Positions 8,419-19,134 of a stretch of 64,000 bases of DNA are shown piece after piece (positions within the stretch are counted from its first letter, which is position 1; the number at the start of each line of letters is the position of its first letter). Source of the DNA: Bosea vaviloviae. GTDB taxonomy: Bacteria; Pseudomonadota; Alphaproteobacteria; Rhizobiales; Beijerinckiaceae. The DNA lies in assembly GCF_001741865.1 (NCBI RefSeq), contig NZ_CP017147.1, positions 895,001 through 959,000 on the forward strand. Reading direction: 5' to 3'. The translations under genes were made by a program, and so were the position numbers. Below the pieces are notes generated by a model. The model made no database searches. It was not told where the DNA came from and saw nothing but the letters and a program-made list of their open reading frames with translations.

Positions 8419-8952
8419 ATGACGGGAATCGCGCCTCAGCTGGCTGCGACCGCGACCATAGCGCTTCGCCCCGCGACTCATGACGACGTCGATGCGATCA
8501 TGGCTTGCGAACGCCAGCCCGGCTACGACGACACCGTCGGGCGCTGGAGTCGTGAGGAGCACCTCGCGGCGCTGGTCGAGCCGAGCCATCGCTATATCGT
8601 CGCGCTCGATTCCCACAGTGCCGTGATGGGCTTCGTGATCCTGCAGGAGATCGCGCCCGCCGCCAGCGCCGTATTGGTGCGCCGGATCGCGGCCCTGAGC
8701 CAGGGACGCGGCCATGGCCGCGCCCTGCTCGACCATGCGCTTGCGCTGATCTTCGACGAATTGGGCGCCGCGAAGGCCTGGTTGCGCGTTTGGCCGCATA
8801 ATGCGCGCGGCATGGCTCTTTACACCAAGCTCGGCATGAGAGAGGACGGGCTGAGCGAGGTGCAACGCAATGGCGCGCCTGCCGTCATGACGATCATGTC
8901 GATCGATGCCGCGCGCTATCGCGACCGCAAGCCGAGGAGTGAGACCCCGTGA
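8419..8952 (+). CDS. GNAT family N-acetyltransferase
   Basis: A 177-residue acetyltransferase of unknown substrate. Seen: N-terminal IALRPATHDDVDAIMACE, the acetyl-CoA binding region with a degenerate motif A (RRIAALSQGRGHGRALLDHAL) and a C-terminal motif B LRVWPHNARGMALYTKLGM. It lies 18 bp after purS and its stop overlaps the GTG start of purQ (GTGA), so it is translated within the pur operon. That coupling suggests co-expression with purine synthesis but not a function in it. Confidence 0.85.
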   Translation: MTGIAPQLAATATIALRPATHDDVDAIMACERQPGYDDTVGRWSREEHLAALVEPSHRYIVALDSHSAVMGFVILQEIAPAASAVLVRRIAALSQGRGHGRALLDHALALIFDELGAAKAWLRVWPHNARGMALYTKLGMREDGLSEVQRNGAPAVMTIMSIDAARYRDRKPRSETP

Positions 8953-9644
8953 AAGCCGCCGTCATCACCTTTCCAGGCTCCAATCGCGAAGGCGATGTCG
9001 CCAAGGCGCTGAAGCAGGCCGGCGCGACGGTCGCCCATGTCTGGCACGCCGACACGGCCCTGCCGGCAGGCACCGATCTCGTGGTGCTGCCCGGTGGCTT
9101 CTCCTATGGCGACTATCTGCGGACGGGCGCCATCGCCGGGCGCGCCAACATCATGGATGCGACCCGCGCCCATGCCGAACGCGGCGGCTATGTGCTGGGT
9201 ATCTGCAACGGCTTCCAGATCGTCTGCGAGGCCGGGCTCCTGCCCGGCATCCTGATGCGCAACGCCGACCTCAAATTCGTCTGCAAGCGTCAGCATCTGA
9301 CGGTCGAGCGCACCGACACGCCTTATGCCAACGCCTATGCCAAGGGCCAGGTCATCGATGTCTGTATCGCCCATGGCGAGGGCAACTACATCGCCGACGC
9401 TGAGACCCTGGCGCGCCTCGAAGGCGAAGGCCTCGTCGCCTTCCGCTATGCCGATGCGCTGGGCCGGATCACAGCCGCTGCCAATCCGAACGGCTCGCAG
9501 AACAACATCGCCGGGATCTATTCGCCCAAGCTGAACGTGCTCGGCCTGATGCCGCACCCCGAGAACCTGATCGATTCGCTGACCGGCGGCATCGACGGGC
9601 GCGGCATGTTCGCAAGCCTGATGAGCGGCAAGCGCGCCGCCTGA
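8949..9644 (+). CDS. purQ: Phosphoribosylformylglycinamidine synthase subunit PurQ
   Basis: The glutaminase subunit that delivers ammonia for conversion of FGAR to FGAM. Seen: 231 residues, class I amidotransferase fold with VLPGGFSYGDYLR, the nucleophile in VLGICNGFQ, and the His/Glu of the triad in MPHPENL near the C-terminus. It starts with GTG overlapping the preceding stop. Length is standard. Confidence 0.95.
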   Translation: MKAAVITFPGSNREGDVAKALKQAGATVAHVWHADTALPAGTDLVVLPGGFSYGDYLRTGAIAGRANIMDATRAHAERGGYVLGICNGFQIVCEAGLLPGILMRNADLKFVCKRQHLTVERTDTPYANAYAKGQVIDVCIAHGEGNYIADAETLARLEGEGLVAFRYADALGRITAAANPNGSQNNIAGIYSPKLNVLGLMPHPENLIDSLTGGIDGRGMFASLMSGKRAA

Positions 9645-9668
9645 GCGCAGGCGGGCAGAGCCTCCCTA

Positions 9669-9685
9669 AACTGTGTAACATAGTT
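9669..9685 (+). promoter_or_regulatory. Palindrome and -35-like box upstream of a decayed toxin-antitoxin module
   Basis: AACTGTG-TAA-CATAGTT is an almost perfect inverted repeat, and TTGACA overlaps its right edge (9684-9689). Its position before a toxin remnant and antitoxin suggests the module's former autoregulated promoter. No matching -10 remains at the right distance. Confidence 0.35.
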
Positions 9686-9699
9686 GACAGATCAACGGT

Positions 9700-9768
9700 G
9701 CCCGGGGCCAACAAGCGGTCCCAGCAGGCGGATATCTCCGAGGCTCAACGCTAGGCGGACGAGTTGTG
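9700..9768 (+). pseudogene. C-terminal remnant of a HigB-like toxin
   Basis: In the frame ending TGA just before the antitoxin ATG, the sequence reads NKRSQQADISEAQR-stop-ADEL-stop. This resembles the C-terminal GDKSxQxxDIxxAxxLAxEL of the addiction-module killer protein family (phage Gp49/HigB-like). Only about 20 codons are recognisable, one is a TAG stop, and nothing upstream matches the toxin body. It is therefore a deletion remnant; the call is an inference from short similarity and synteny. Confidence 0.45.
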
Positions 9769-9770
9769 AC

Positions 9771-10051
9771 ATGGCGCTTGAAACCACGCGTTTCGACATT
9801 CAGGACCACCTGAAGACGCAAAGCGAACAGACTGCCTATCTCGAAGCGGCTCTCGCCGAGGATGACCCGAGCTTCATCGCGATCGCGCTCGGCGACATCG
9901 CGCGCGCGGCGTCACCAAATTCGCCGAGGAAGCCGGCATCAGCCGCGAGACGATCTACAAGACATTCCGCGCAAGCGGGAATCCGCGTTTGCAGACACTA
10001 GCCGCCGCGACGAAAGTCCTCGGCCTCAGATTGACTCTCGTTCCGGCCTGA
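9771..10051 (+). pseudogene. Frameshifted HigA-like addiction module antidote
   Basis: The first half reads MALETTRFDIQDHL and ends FIAIALGDIARA, as in the putative addiction module antidote family. After a GC repeat (GCGCGCGCGG near 9899-9908) the matching sequence continues in another frame: GVTKFAEEAGISRETIYKTF, a helix-turn-helix, ending LGLRLTLVPA. The total of 281 bp is one base short of a multiple of three, as expected for loss of one or four bases in the GC run. The unshifted ORF would end early at 10001 with an unrelated tail. Without its toxin it is presumably decaying. Confidence 0.7.
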
Positions 10052-10055
10052 ACAG

Positions 10056-10649
10056 CTACTTCCCAGCCGCCGCCCGCGTCAGCAGGCGCCCGGCGGTTTG
10101 GGCATCGAGCGGCCCGACATGCTTTTCCAGGATCCGCCCGTCCGGGCCGATCAGGAAGGTCTCAGGCACGCCATAGACGCCCCATTCGATCGCCGCGCGC
10201 CCGCTCCGGTCGACGCCGACAGCCGAATAGGGATTGCCGAGCGCGCCCAGGAAGCGCCGGGCATTCTCCGCCTCGTCCTTGTAGTTCATGCCCACCAGCG
10301 CGACCTTGCCGGCCTTCACCGCGGGTGATTCGGCCATGGCCACCAGGAAGGGATGCTCGACCCGGCAGGGCGCGCACCAGCTGGCGAAGACATTGACGAG
10401 CGTGGCGCGGCCCTTCGCCAGATCCGCCATCGCGAAAGCCGGCACGGGCTGCCCGTCCCGCTGCAGCCCGTCGAGCTGCGACAGCGTGACCGCCGGAGCA
10501 GGCTTTCCGATCAGGGCCGAGGGCACCTTGCTGGCGTCGCCCGAGAACAGGCCGACCGCGAAGACCAGCGCCAGCGCGCCGAACAGGATCAGGGGGATCA
10601 GGAAAACCAGCGGCGAGCGGCGGCGGGGTTGAACCTCGATCTCGCTCAT
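10056..10649 (-). CDS. ccmG: Thiol:disulfide interchange protein CcmG/DsbE
   Basis: A membrane-anchored periplasmic thioredoxin that reduces apocytochrome c for haem attachment. Seen: 197 residues, N-terminal transmembrane anchor (LVFLIPLILFGALALVFAVGLF), thioredoxin-fold active site FASWCAPCRVEHP, and the GVYGVPETFLIGPDGRI cis-Pro region. Its start overlaps the ccmD stop by 4 bp, so it is the last gene of ccmCDG. Confidence 0.94.
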   Translation of the reverse strand: MSEIEVQPRRRSPLVFLIPLILFGALALVFAVGLFSGDASKVPSALIGKPAPAVTLSQLDGLQRDGQPVPAFAMADLAKGRATLVNVFASWCAPCRVEHPFLVAMAESPAVKAGKVALVGMNYKDEAENARRFLGALGNPYSAVGVDRSGRAAIEWGVYGVPETFLIGPDGRILEKHVGPLDAQTAGRLLTRAAAGK

Positions 10650-10819
10650 GACGACATCCTGTCCGAGCGACGGCCTGCGCCGCGCTGCTCCAAAGCCGCG
10701 AGCGCGCGCTTCTGCGCCCTGTGGTCGAAGAGGGTCGCCGCGATCAGGCCGCCGAGGATCAGGACGACCGCGCCATAGGAGGCGAGGATGAAACCGGCAT
10801 GGGGACCCAGACCGCTCAT
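10646..10819 (-). CDS. ccmD: Haem exporter protein CcmD
   Basis: A 57-residue small membrane protein needed for release of holo-CcmE from the CcmABC complex. Seen: MSGLGPHAGFILASYGAVVL, one transmembrane helix, then a basic cytoplasmic tail (DHRAQKRALAALEQRG). The start overlaps the ccmC stop (ATGA, 10816-10819). Short, but the position and the HAGFI...YG signature identify it well. Confidence 0.9.
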   Translation of the reverse strand: MSGLGPHAGFILASYGAVVLILGGLIAATLFDHRAQKRALAALEQRGAGRRSDRMSS

Positions 10820-11577
10820 GCCGGCACCGCCTGCGCCGCCAGTCGGTCGAGCCGCTCGGCTTCCAAGATCGTCAGCGTGCGCACCCGCCGGCGCATGATC
10901 TCGGCCCGCATCGCCACCAGATGCAGGCCCAGGCCCAGCAAGGTGAAGCCCAGCGCCAGGATCAGCAGCGGCCACAGCATGGAGGGGTGGATCGTCGGCC
11001 CCCCGCTACGAAACACCGAGGCCGGCTGATGGAGCGTGTTCCACCAGTCGACCGAGAATTTGATGATCGGCACATTGACGAAGCCGACCAGCGTCAGGAT
11101 CGCCACCGCCCGCCCGGCCCGGGCGGAATCGTCGAGCGCGCGCCAGAGCGCGATGATGCCGAGATAGATCAGGAACAGCACGAGCACCGACGTCAACCGT
11201 GCGTCCCAGACCCAATAGGTGCCCCACATCGGCTTGCCCCAGAAGGCACCGGTGAGCAGGCAGATCAACGCGAAGCACGCCCCGATCGGCGCCGCCGCCT
11301 TCTGGGCGACATCCGCCAGGGGGTGCCGCCAGACCAGCGTGCCGAGGCCGGAGACCGCCATCATCGTGTAGAACATCAGCGCGAGCCAGGCGGCCGGGAC
11401 ATGCACGAACATGATCCGGATGGTCTCGCCCTGCTGGTAGTCGGCCGGAGCGACGAACCAGGCGAGATAGAAGCCGAGCGCGAGCATCAGCGTGGCCGCG
11501 CCGGTCATCCACGGCAACAGCGCGCCCGACAGGCGCATGAAGCGCGTCGGATTCGCGAAATCGATCAGGCTGGCCAT
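10816..11577 (-). CDS. ccmC: Haem exporter protein CcmC
   Basis: Handles haem and delivers it to CcmE in cytochrome c maturation system I. Seen: 253 residues, six hydrophobic segments, the tryptophan-rich WWD-type motif WGTYWVWDARLTS and periplasmic His residues (VHVPAAW and NTLHQP). It is first of the ccmCDG group. In related genomes it normally follows ccmB directly; here two unrelated small genes lie between them. Confidence 0.94.
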   Translation of the reverse strand: MASLIDFANPTRFMRLSGALLPWMTGAATLMLALGFYLAWFVAPADYQQGETIRIMFVHVPAAWLALMFYTMMAVSGLGTLVWRHPLADVAQKAAAPIGACFALICLLTGAFWGKPMWGTYWVWDARLTSVLVLFLIYLGIIALWRALDDSARAGRAVAILTLVGFVNVPIIKFSVDWWNTLHQPASVFRSGGPTIHPSMLWPLLILALGFTLLGLGLHLVAMRAEIMRRRVRTLTILEAERLDRLAAQAVPA

Positions 11578-11695
11578 GTCATCGCGATCGGCTTGTCCTC
11601 ATCCGGCGGAAGCCGGAACTCGAACCTGATCTAGCAATCACGGCGCGTCTCAACAATCCACGACACGCGCGGCAAATCGCGTCGTGGCGGCCGGG

Positions 11696-11938
11696 TCAGT
11701 CCTCGTTTTGCAGGGACGATGCCTCGGATCCGTTACCGCCGACGACGCCAAAATCGCGCGATCGAACGCCTTCCGGAGCAAGACTGAAGCCCTCCGACTC
11801 CAACCCGCGCCGTAGCAGTTCGCGCACCGCGGCGGCGCGGCTCGGCATCCGCTTCTCGAAGCGAAAGTTCTCGACCGCGCGCAGTTCGTCCTGATTCAGC
11901 ATGATCTGAAGCCTGTCGGCACGTTCCAGCTCAACCAT
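11696..11938 (-). CDS. Small ribbon-helix-helix-like protein
   Basis: 80 residues: MVELERADRLQIMLNQDEL followed by RFEKRMPSRAAAVRELLRRGLE, which resembles the strand-helix-helix DNA-binding fold of Arc/CopG-type regulators, then an acidic, Ser/Gly-rich tail. No toxin gene is adjacent, so it is either a solitary regulator or an orphan antitoxin. It sits between ccmC and ccmB on the ccm strand. Confidence 0.6.
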   Translation of the reverse strand: MVELERADRLQIMLNQDELRAVENFRFEKRMPSRAAAVRELLRRGLESEGFSLAPEGVRSRDFGVVGGNGSEASSLQNED

Positions 11939-12237
11939 CGCCCCTTCTCTCCATGGGCCAAATGAGTAAGTGACTATGTAATTGCACTATCGGCTGAATC
12001 AACAGGTTGTTGAAAAAGCGGGAGTTTGGCCGTCGACACCAACATCCCATGGACCGGCTCTTGCGCAGGAAAGGCCGATGGCCGCGTTGCCGCCATTGCC
12101 GGCGACACTGTCAAAAGCATGCATGTCGCCATCGGCGTTTCATACTAACTAATTGAACTATATAATACTTTTTTGATTTCCACGTTGCTTCGAATCAACG
12201 TCAGCCCTATGCTCGATCATGAACAGGAGGGCCAGCC
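11939..12237. other. AT-richer intergenic segment in the ccm locus
   Basis: About 300 bp without an ORF and with lower GC than its surroundings, notably 12140-12180 (AACTATATAATACTTTTTTG). A TATAAT at 12161-12166 could be a -10 for the plus-strand small gene at 12238, but no good -35 is seen. The shift in composition suggests foreign or low-constraint DNA inserted into the locus. Confidence 0.4.
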
Positions 12238-12486
12238 ATGCTGATCCAGCTATCCACCAGCATCCAGGACGACATCAAGGAAACCGTCAGGTCCAGCGCC
12301 AGCCAATCGCTGGTTCTGGATGTGTTTGCGACGGCCGAGAGCATCCGCCGCAAGCACGAAGATCAGAATGTCGCGCTCGAAGACATCGCGAACATGGTGG
12401 CGCGGGCTGCGGCGCAATACGGTTGCGCCCTGGAGTTCGGCGATCGCGGGGCGCACCTTGTCGAGCGGCCGCTGGTCTTGTCCTAA
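12238..12486 (+). CDS. Hypothetical protein, 82 residues
   Basis: No family recognised. The protein is soluble and mostly helical (TSIQDDIKETVRSS, ALEDIANMVARAAAQYG). A strong ribosome-binding site (AGGAGG, about 8 nt upstream) supports expression. It is transcribed against the ccm genes, and its stop TAA overlaps the ccmB stop TAG tail to tail in the four bases CTAA at 12483-12486. Confidence 0.6.
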   Translation: MLIQLSTSIQDDIKETVRSSASQSLVLDVFATAESIRRKHEDQNVALEDIANMVARAAAQYGCALEFGDRGAHLVERPLVLS

Positions 12487-13151
12487 TCCGCCTGGCGCAG
12501 GGCCACGGCCGCCGCGACCGTGCCGATCACGATCGACCCCAACGTGAGCGCGCACAGGATCAGAAACGGCGTCAGGAACGGAACCGTGCCGCCCAACGCG
12601 CTGTTGGCGGCCGAGACGCCGAAGATCAGCACCGGAATCGTCAGGGGCGCGACCAGGACGGGCAGGATCAGGCCGCCACGCCGCAAACCGGCCGTCAGCG
12701 CCGCCGCCGCCGCCCCGATGAAGCTTAGCGCCGGGGTTCCAACCAGCAAGGTCGCCGCGACCGGCAGCATCGCGTCCACGGGAAGCGCGACCAGCAGGCC
12801 GAGCAGCGGCGCGGCCAGCGCCAATGGCAGCCCAGTCGTCAGCCAATGCGCCAGCCCCTTGGCCAGAACGCTGAGTTCGAGCGGCAGCGCCGAGGCGCGG
12901 ATCAGATCGAGCGAGCCGTCCTCCTCATCGCTCTGGAACAGGCGGTCGAGCCCGATCAGCGTCGAAAGCAGCGCGCCCAGCCAGAGGATGGCCGGACCGA
13001 TCCGCGACAGCAGGTTGAGATCGGGCCCGAGCGCGAACGGCACCAGCACGACCAGCGTCAGGAAGAAGACGAGCGCCAGTTCCCCGCCGCCGCCGGCGCG
13101 CGAGGCGAGCATGAGGTCGCGCTTCAGGATGGCGAGGAAGGCGCGCGTCAC
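12483..13151 (-). CDS. ccmB: Haem exporter protein CcmB
   Basis: Membrane subunit of the CcmAB ABC transporter, which powers release of haem-loaded CcmE. Seen: 222 residues from a GTG start that overlaps the ccmA stop (GTGA), initial FLAILKRDLML, six hydrophobic segments and the conserved DEEDGSLDLIRASALPLE between helices 2 and 3. A longer reading frame extends upstream to 13787, but that part is antisense or out-of-frame overlap with ccmA. Confidence 0.92.
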   Translation of the reverse strand: MTRAFLAILKRDLMLASRAGGGGELALVFFLTLVVLVPFALGPDLNLLSRIGPAILWLGALLSTLIGLDRLFQSDEEDGSLDLIRASALPLELSVLAKGLAHWLTTGLPLALAAPLLGLLVALPVDAMLPVAATLLVGTPALSFIGAAAAALTAGLRRGGLILPVLVAPLTIPVLIFGVSAANSALGGTVPFLTPFLILCALTLGSIVIGTVAAAVALRQAD

Positions 13152-13768
13152 GGTCCGATCCTCAATTCGCGCGCAGCTTCGAGGCCCAATGGCCCATGCG
13201 TTGCCGCCAGGATCGCGCCGCCCTGAGCGAGATGATCGCGCATCAGCCCGGCCAGCATCGCTTGCGCGGCGGCGTCCAGCGCCGCCATCGGCTCGTCGAG
13301 CAACCAGAACGGCCGCCGCGATACCAGGAGCCGCGCCAGGGCGACGCGGCGGCGCTGCCCCGCCGAGAGATAGCCCACCGGCAGGCCAGCGACATGCAGC
13401 AGGCCGACAGCCGAGAGCGCGTCCGGCGGCGCCGCACCGGGATCGCCGAGCAGCTCTTGCGCGAAGACGAGGTTCTCCTGTGCCGTCAGCGTGACCTTCA
13501 GCCCGTCGCGGTGACCGACGAGATGGCTGAGCTCGGCCAGCGGCGCATCCTCGGCCCCCTCGATCCGCATATCCCCGCCATCGGGCCGCAGCCGGCCGCA
13601 CAGCATCGCGATCAGGCTCGACTTGCCGGCGCCGTTGCGCCCGGTCAGCGCGATCGCTTCGCCATGACCGAGCCGGAAGCTCAAGCCCTCGAAAATCAAT
13701 CGCCCGCCGCGCCGGCAGCTGAGATTCTCGGCGTTCAGAACCAGCTCGGAGAATGAAAATTGCGACAA
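13148..13768 (-). CDS. ccmA: Cytochrome c biogenesis ATP-binding protein CcmA
   Basis: ATPase subunit of CcmAB. Seen: 206 residues, Walker A GRNGAGKSSL, signature YLSAGQRRRVALARLL, Walker B WLLDEP and the H-loop ATHGPLG. I chose the TTG at 13768 because it fits the family N-terminus; the frame remains open to 13870 with unrelated sequence. It is divergent from acnA across about 230 bp, which must hold both promoters. Confidence 0.92.
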   Translation of the reverse strand: MSQFSFSELVLNAENLSCRRGGRLIFEGLSFRLGHGEAIALTGRNGAGKSSLIAMLCGRLRPDGGDMRIEGAEDAPLAELSHLVGHRDGLKVTLTAQENLVFAQELLGDPGAAPPDALSAVGLLHVAGLPVGYLSAGQRRRVALARLLVSRRPFWLLDEPMAALDAAAQAMLAGLMRDHLAQGGAILAATHGPLGLEAARELRIGP

Positions 13769-13997
13769 GGCTACAGCGTCTTCCCAAGCGTCAAAGTCAT
13801 CGCCGCGCTCATACGGTACATGTAGCGGGCTTCTTGGAATTGCTCTATAGAACCCGTGGCTACGCCGCACGCCGATCCGGCGCGGGGCTCGGGCACTCCC
13901 GAGGCGGCGCGCGCGTCATGCGCATTAGGCCTTCGATCCGGCAAAGCCGCAAGGCTCACCGGCTCGCGACCGCAACCCCTTGATCAGGATAGCCCGC

Positions 13998-16709
<2,712 letters not shown>

Positions 16710-16726
16710 GTTTTCCTTCTCCCCCA

Positions 16727-16930
16727 TCAAAGTCGGCTGTTGCCGACTTTGACACTTTGGCTTGCCCATCTCGGGCAAGCCCGAGATGGCGGGGAGAAGG
16801 TGGCTCCGCGAAGCGGAGACGGATGAGGGAAGGGCCGGCGCAAACCGGAAACTCCTCGTCCAGTCCATCCGTCCCTCATCCGACCCGGCTTCGCCGGCCC
16901 ACCTTCTCCCCCGAGGGGAGAAGGAAAAAG
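16727..16930. repeat. Cluster of inverted repeats downstream of acnA
   Basis: Fills most of the 354-bp gap between acnA and acpXL. Hairpin 1: TCAAAGTCGGC/GCCGACTTTGA (16727-16752), a likely acnA terminator. Hairpin 2: CCATCTCGGGC/GCCCGAGATGG (16766-16789). Then long arms GGGGAGAAGGTGG and CCACCTTCTCCCC separated by about 100 bp containing GGATGAGGGA/TCCCTCATCC, and a final CTTCTCCCCCGAGGGGAGAAGG. This is a REP-like intergenic array; no gene is present. Confidence 0.7.
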
Positions 16931-17063
16931 CCCACAGTTGTCCTCTTTCCGCCCTCGGTGTAAGGGGGCGTCACAGTCATCCTCGGCGGGGGGCTTGGGG
17001 CAGGCGCGGGATCCCCGCGCCCGGATGTCGCCCGCCATCATCATTCAAGACGGGAGCACCCGC

Positions 17064-17345
17064 ATGTCCGCCACGTTCGAGACGGTCGCCGGCATTATTT
17101 CCGAGACCTGCGACATTCCACGCGAAAAGATTACGCCCCAGAGCCACGCCATCGAAGACCTCGGCATCGACTCGCTCGCCTTCCTCGACATCGCCTTCGC
17201 GATCGACAAGGCCTTCGGCATCAAGCTGCCGCTCGAGCAGTGGACCCAGGAAGTCAACGAGGGCAAGGCGCCGGCCGAGCAGTATTTCGTGCTCGATAAC
17301 CTGTGCAAGCGCATCGACGAGCTCGTGGCTGCCAAGAAGGCCTGA
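17064..17345 (+). CDS. acpXL: Acyl carrier protein AcpXL
   Basis: The dedicated acyl carrier on which the 27-hydroxyoctacosanoyl (C28) chain of rhizobial lipid A is built. Seen: 93 residues, phosphopantetheine Ser37 in [16 protein letters not shown], and the AcpXL-specific stretch [13 protein letters not shown] then [10 protein letters not shown], absent from ordinary AcpP. First gene of the acpXL-fabZXL-fabF2XL-fabF1XL-fabG-adh-lpxXL operon. Earlier in-frame starts lie in repeat-derived sequence. Confidence 0.93.
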   Translation: MSATFETVAGIISETCDIPREKITPQSHAIEDLGIDSLAFLDIAFAIDKAFGIKLPLEQWTQEVNEGKAPAEQYFVLDNLCKRIDELVAAKKA

Positions 17346-17526
17346 GGTCGCAGGAAGGCCTGAGGTCGACGGCAGGCCCAGCGCCTGACGCGAGCTTGAT
17401 CTGCGCTCGGCCTTGAGCCGGGCACACTCTCCCGATAGAGCATATGCAAGCCCGCGCGCGGAGACTTCGGTCCGCGGCGCGGGCGCGCGCCGTCTCAAGG
17501 TCGCGCCCGACAAGGCCAAGGATCGC

Positions 17527-17997
17527 ATGCGCCTCGAATATTTCGACATGATCGACACCGTTGTCGCATTCGAACCTTCGGAAAAGCGCATCACCACGCG
17601 CTCGACCGTGCCGTCGGCAACTGCGAGCCCGGTCTTCGAAGGCCATTTCCCCGGCCACCCGCTCGTACCCGGCGTCCTGCTGACCGAGACGATGGCGCAG
17701 GCCTCCGGCTATCTGCTGCTGGGCCTCAACGGGCTGACCCAGATGCCCTTCCTGATGACGGTCGACAAGGCGCGCTTCCGCACTTTCGTCGAGCCCGACG
17801 CCGTTCTCGACGTCTTCGCCGAATTGGTGATCGAGGGGTCGGGCTACGCCGCCACCAAGGCGAAGATCACCATCGCCGGCAAGCCGATCTGCGACGCTGA
17901 ATTGCGGTTCCGACTGATGCCCTTCCCCGCCGACATGCGCGCGCTGATGGAAGGCCGCATCAAAACCATCGGCCTCAAGCCGGAGCCTGCGCGATGA
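17527..17997 (+). CDS. fabZXL: 3-hydroxyacyl-ACP dehydratase, FabZ-like (FabZXL)
   Basis: Dehydrates 3-hydroxyacyl-AcpXL intermediates during C28 chain elongation. Seen: 156 residues with a hot-dog fold, catalytic His40 in EGHFPGHP and Glu54 in VLLTETMAQ. The start MRLEYFDMIDTV at 17527 matches the family; the frame is open to 17413 with unconserved Arg/Ala-rich sequence. The stop overlaps the next start by 4 bp (ATGA). Confidence 0.9.
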   Translation: MRLEYFDMIDTVVAFEPSEKRITTRSTVPSATASPVFEGHFPGHPLVPGVLLTETMAQASGYLLLGLNGLTQMPFLMTVDKARFRTFVEPDAVLDVFAELVIEGSGYAATKAKITIAGKPICDAELRFRLMPFPADMRALMEGRIKTIGLKPEPAR

Positions 17998-19124
17998 ACC
18001 CGCACGACGTCGTCATCACCGGGATCGGACTGGCATCCAGTCTCGGCGAGGGGCTGGAGGCCCATGCGCAGGCGCTCGCAGTCGGCGCCGCGCCGCATAC
18101 CGACATCACGAGCTTCGCACCCTATCCGGTTCACCCGCTGAAGCCGCTCGAACTCGACCGCCAGATCCCGAAGAAATCGGATCAGCGCCAGATGGAGCCT
18201 TGGCAGCGGCTCGGCGTCTACGCCGCCGGCCTGGCCCTCGATGAGGCCGGGCTGAAGCAGGATGTCGAGGCCAAGAGCGTACTGCAGGTCATCGTCGCCG
18301 CCGGCGGCGGCGAGCGCGACCATGCCGTCGACGGCGCCATCCTCACCGGCCTGCGCGGCGCGGGCGAGCCGGGAGCCTTTCTGAACGAGCGCCTGATGGG
18401 CGATCTGCGCCCCACGCTCTTCCTCGCCCAGCTCTCGAACCTGCTTGCCGGCAATATCGCCATCGTCCACGGCGTCACCGGCGCCTCGCGCACCTTCATG
18501 GGCGAGGAGCAGGCCGGCGTCGACGCCATCCGCACCGCGCATGCCCGCATCGCGGCCGGCCAGGCTGAGGTCATGCTGGTTGGCGGCGCCTATAATGCCG
18601 AGCGGCGCGACATGCTGCTGCTGCTTGAACTCGGCGGCTACTTGCGCAAGGGCGAATTTGCCCCGGTTTTCGCGCGCGAGGATGCGCCGGGCCTCATCAC
18701 CGGCAGCGCCGGAGCCTTCCTGGTGCTCGAATCAGCCGCGCGCGCCGCCGCGCGCGGCGCCAAAGTCCATGCTCGGCTGAGCCATGTTGCTGCGGCGCGC
18801 TCGAAGCGCCAGCCCGGCACGGTCGAGGCGGCCCTGAGCGGACTGCTCTCGGGTTTTGGCGCGATTGCACCCGGCGCCCTGGCGATCTCGGCCGCGACCG
18901 GCGCCGCCGGAGTCACAGCGGAGGAGGCTTCGGTCATCGCTGCGCTGCCGCAAGCCAGGCGCGTCGCGACCGGCGACCTCGTCGGCCATGCCGTGGAGGC
19001 CGCATTCCCGGTTTCCGTTGCCTTGGCCGCGGCCGCCATCTCGGCAGGGCAGGCCAAGGAGGCGATCGTCACCGGCGCCGGCCATTGGCGCGGCGAGGGC
19101 GCGGCGCGCCTGGTGAAAGCGTGA
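17994..19124 (+). CDS. fabF2XL: Beta-ketoacyl synthase-like protein lacking catalytic Cys (FabF2XL position)
   Basis: A 376-residue thiolase-fold protein of the KAS family, in the position of fabF2XL of rhizobial C28 clusters. Seen: N-terminal VVITGIGLASSLGEG and a C-terminal GHAVEAAFP like the GHxxxAAG motif. The nucleophile-elbow region, however, reads HGVTGASRTFMGEEQ with no Cys, the first active-site His motif (HGT) is absent, and the whole protein contains no cysteine. It therefore cannot be a conventional condensing enzyme and resembles a chain-length-factor partner for the following intact KAS. That pairing is inference. Confidence 0.85.
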   Translation: MNPHDVVITGIGLASSLGEGLEAHAQALAVGAAPHTDITSFAPYPVHPLKPLELDRQIPKKSDQRQMEPWQRLGVYAAGLALDEAGLKQDVEAKSVLQVIVAAGGGERDHAVDGAILTGLRGAGEPGAFLNERLMGDLRPTLFLAQLSNLLAGNIAIVHGVTGASRTFMGEEQAGVDAIRTAHARIAAGQAEVMLVGGAYNAERRDMLLLLELGGYLRKGEFAPVFAREDAPGLITGSAGAFLVLESAARAAARGAKVHARLSHVAAARSKRQPGTVEAALSGLLSGFGAIAPGALAISAATGAAGVTAEEASVIAALPQARRVATGDLVGHAVEAAFPVSVALAAAAISAGQAKEAIVTGAGHWRGEGAARLVKA

Positions 19125-19134
19125 GGATCGATCG

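Noticed and set aside
9771..10051. Programmed frameshifting in the antitoxin
   Set aside because: No slippery heptamer or downstream stimulatory structure was seen, and the partner toxin is already destroyed, so decay is simpler.
12000..12032. CAGGTTGTTGAAAAAGCGGG, compared with CCTGTTGAAAAGTCGG near 25370, as possible insertion-sequence ends
   Set aside because: Similarity is short, no transposase or matching opposite end is present, and no target duplication was seen.
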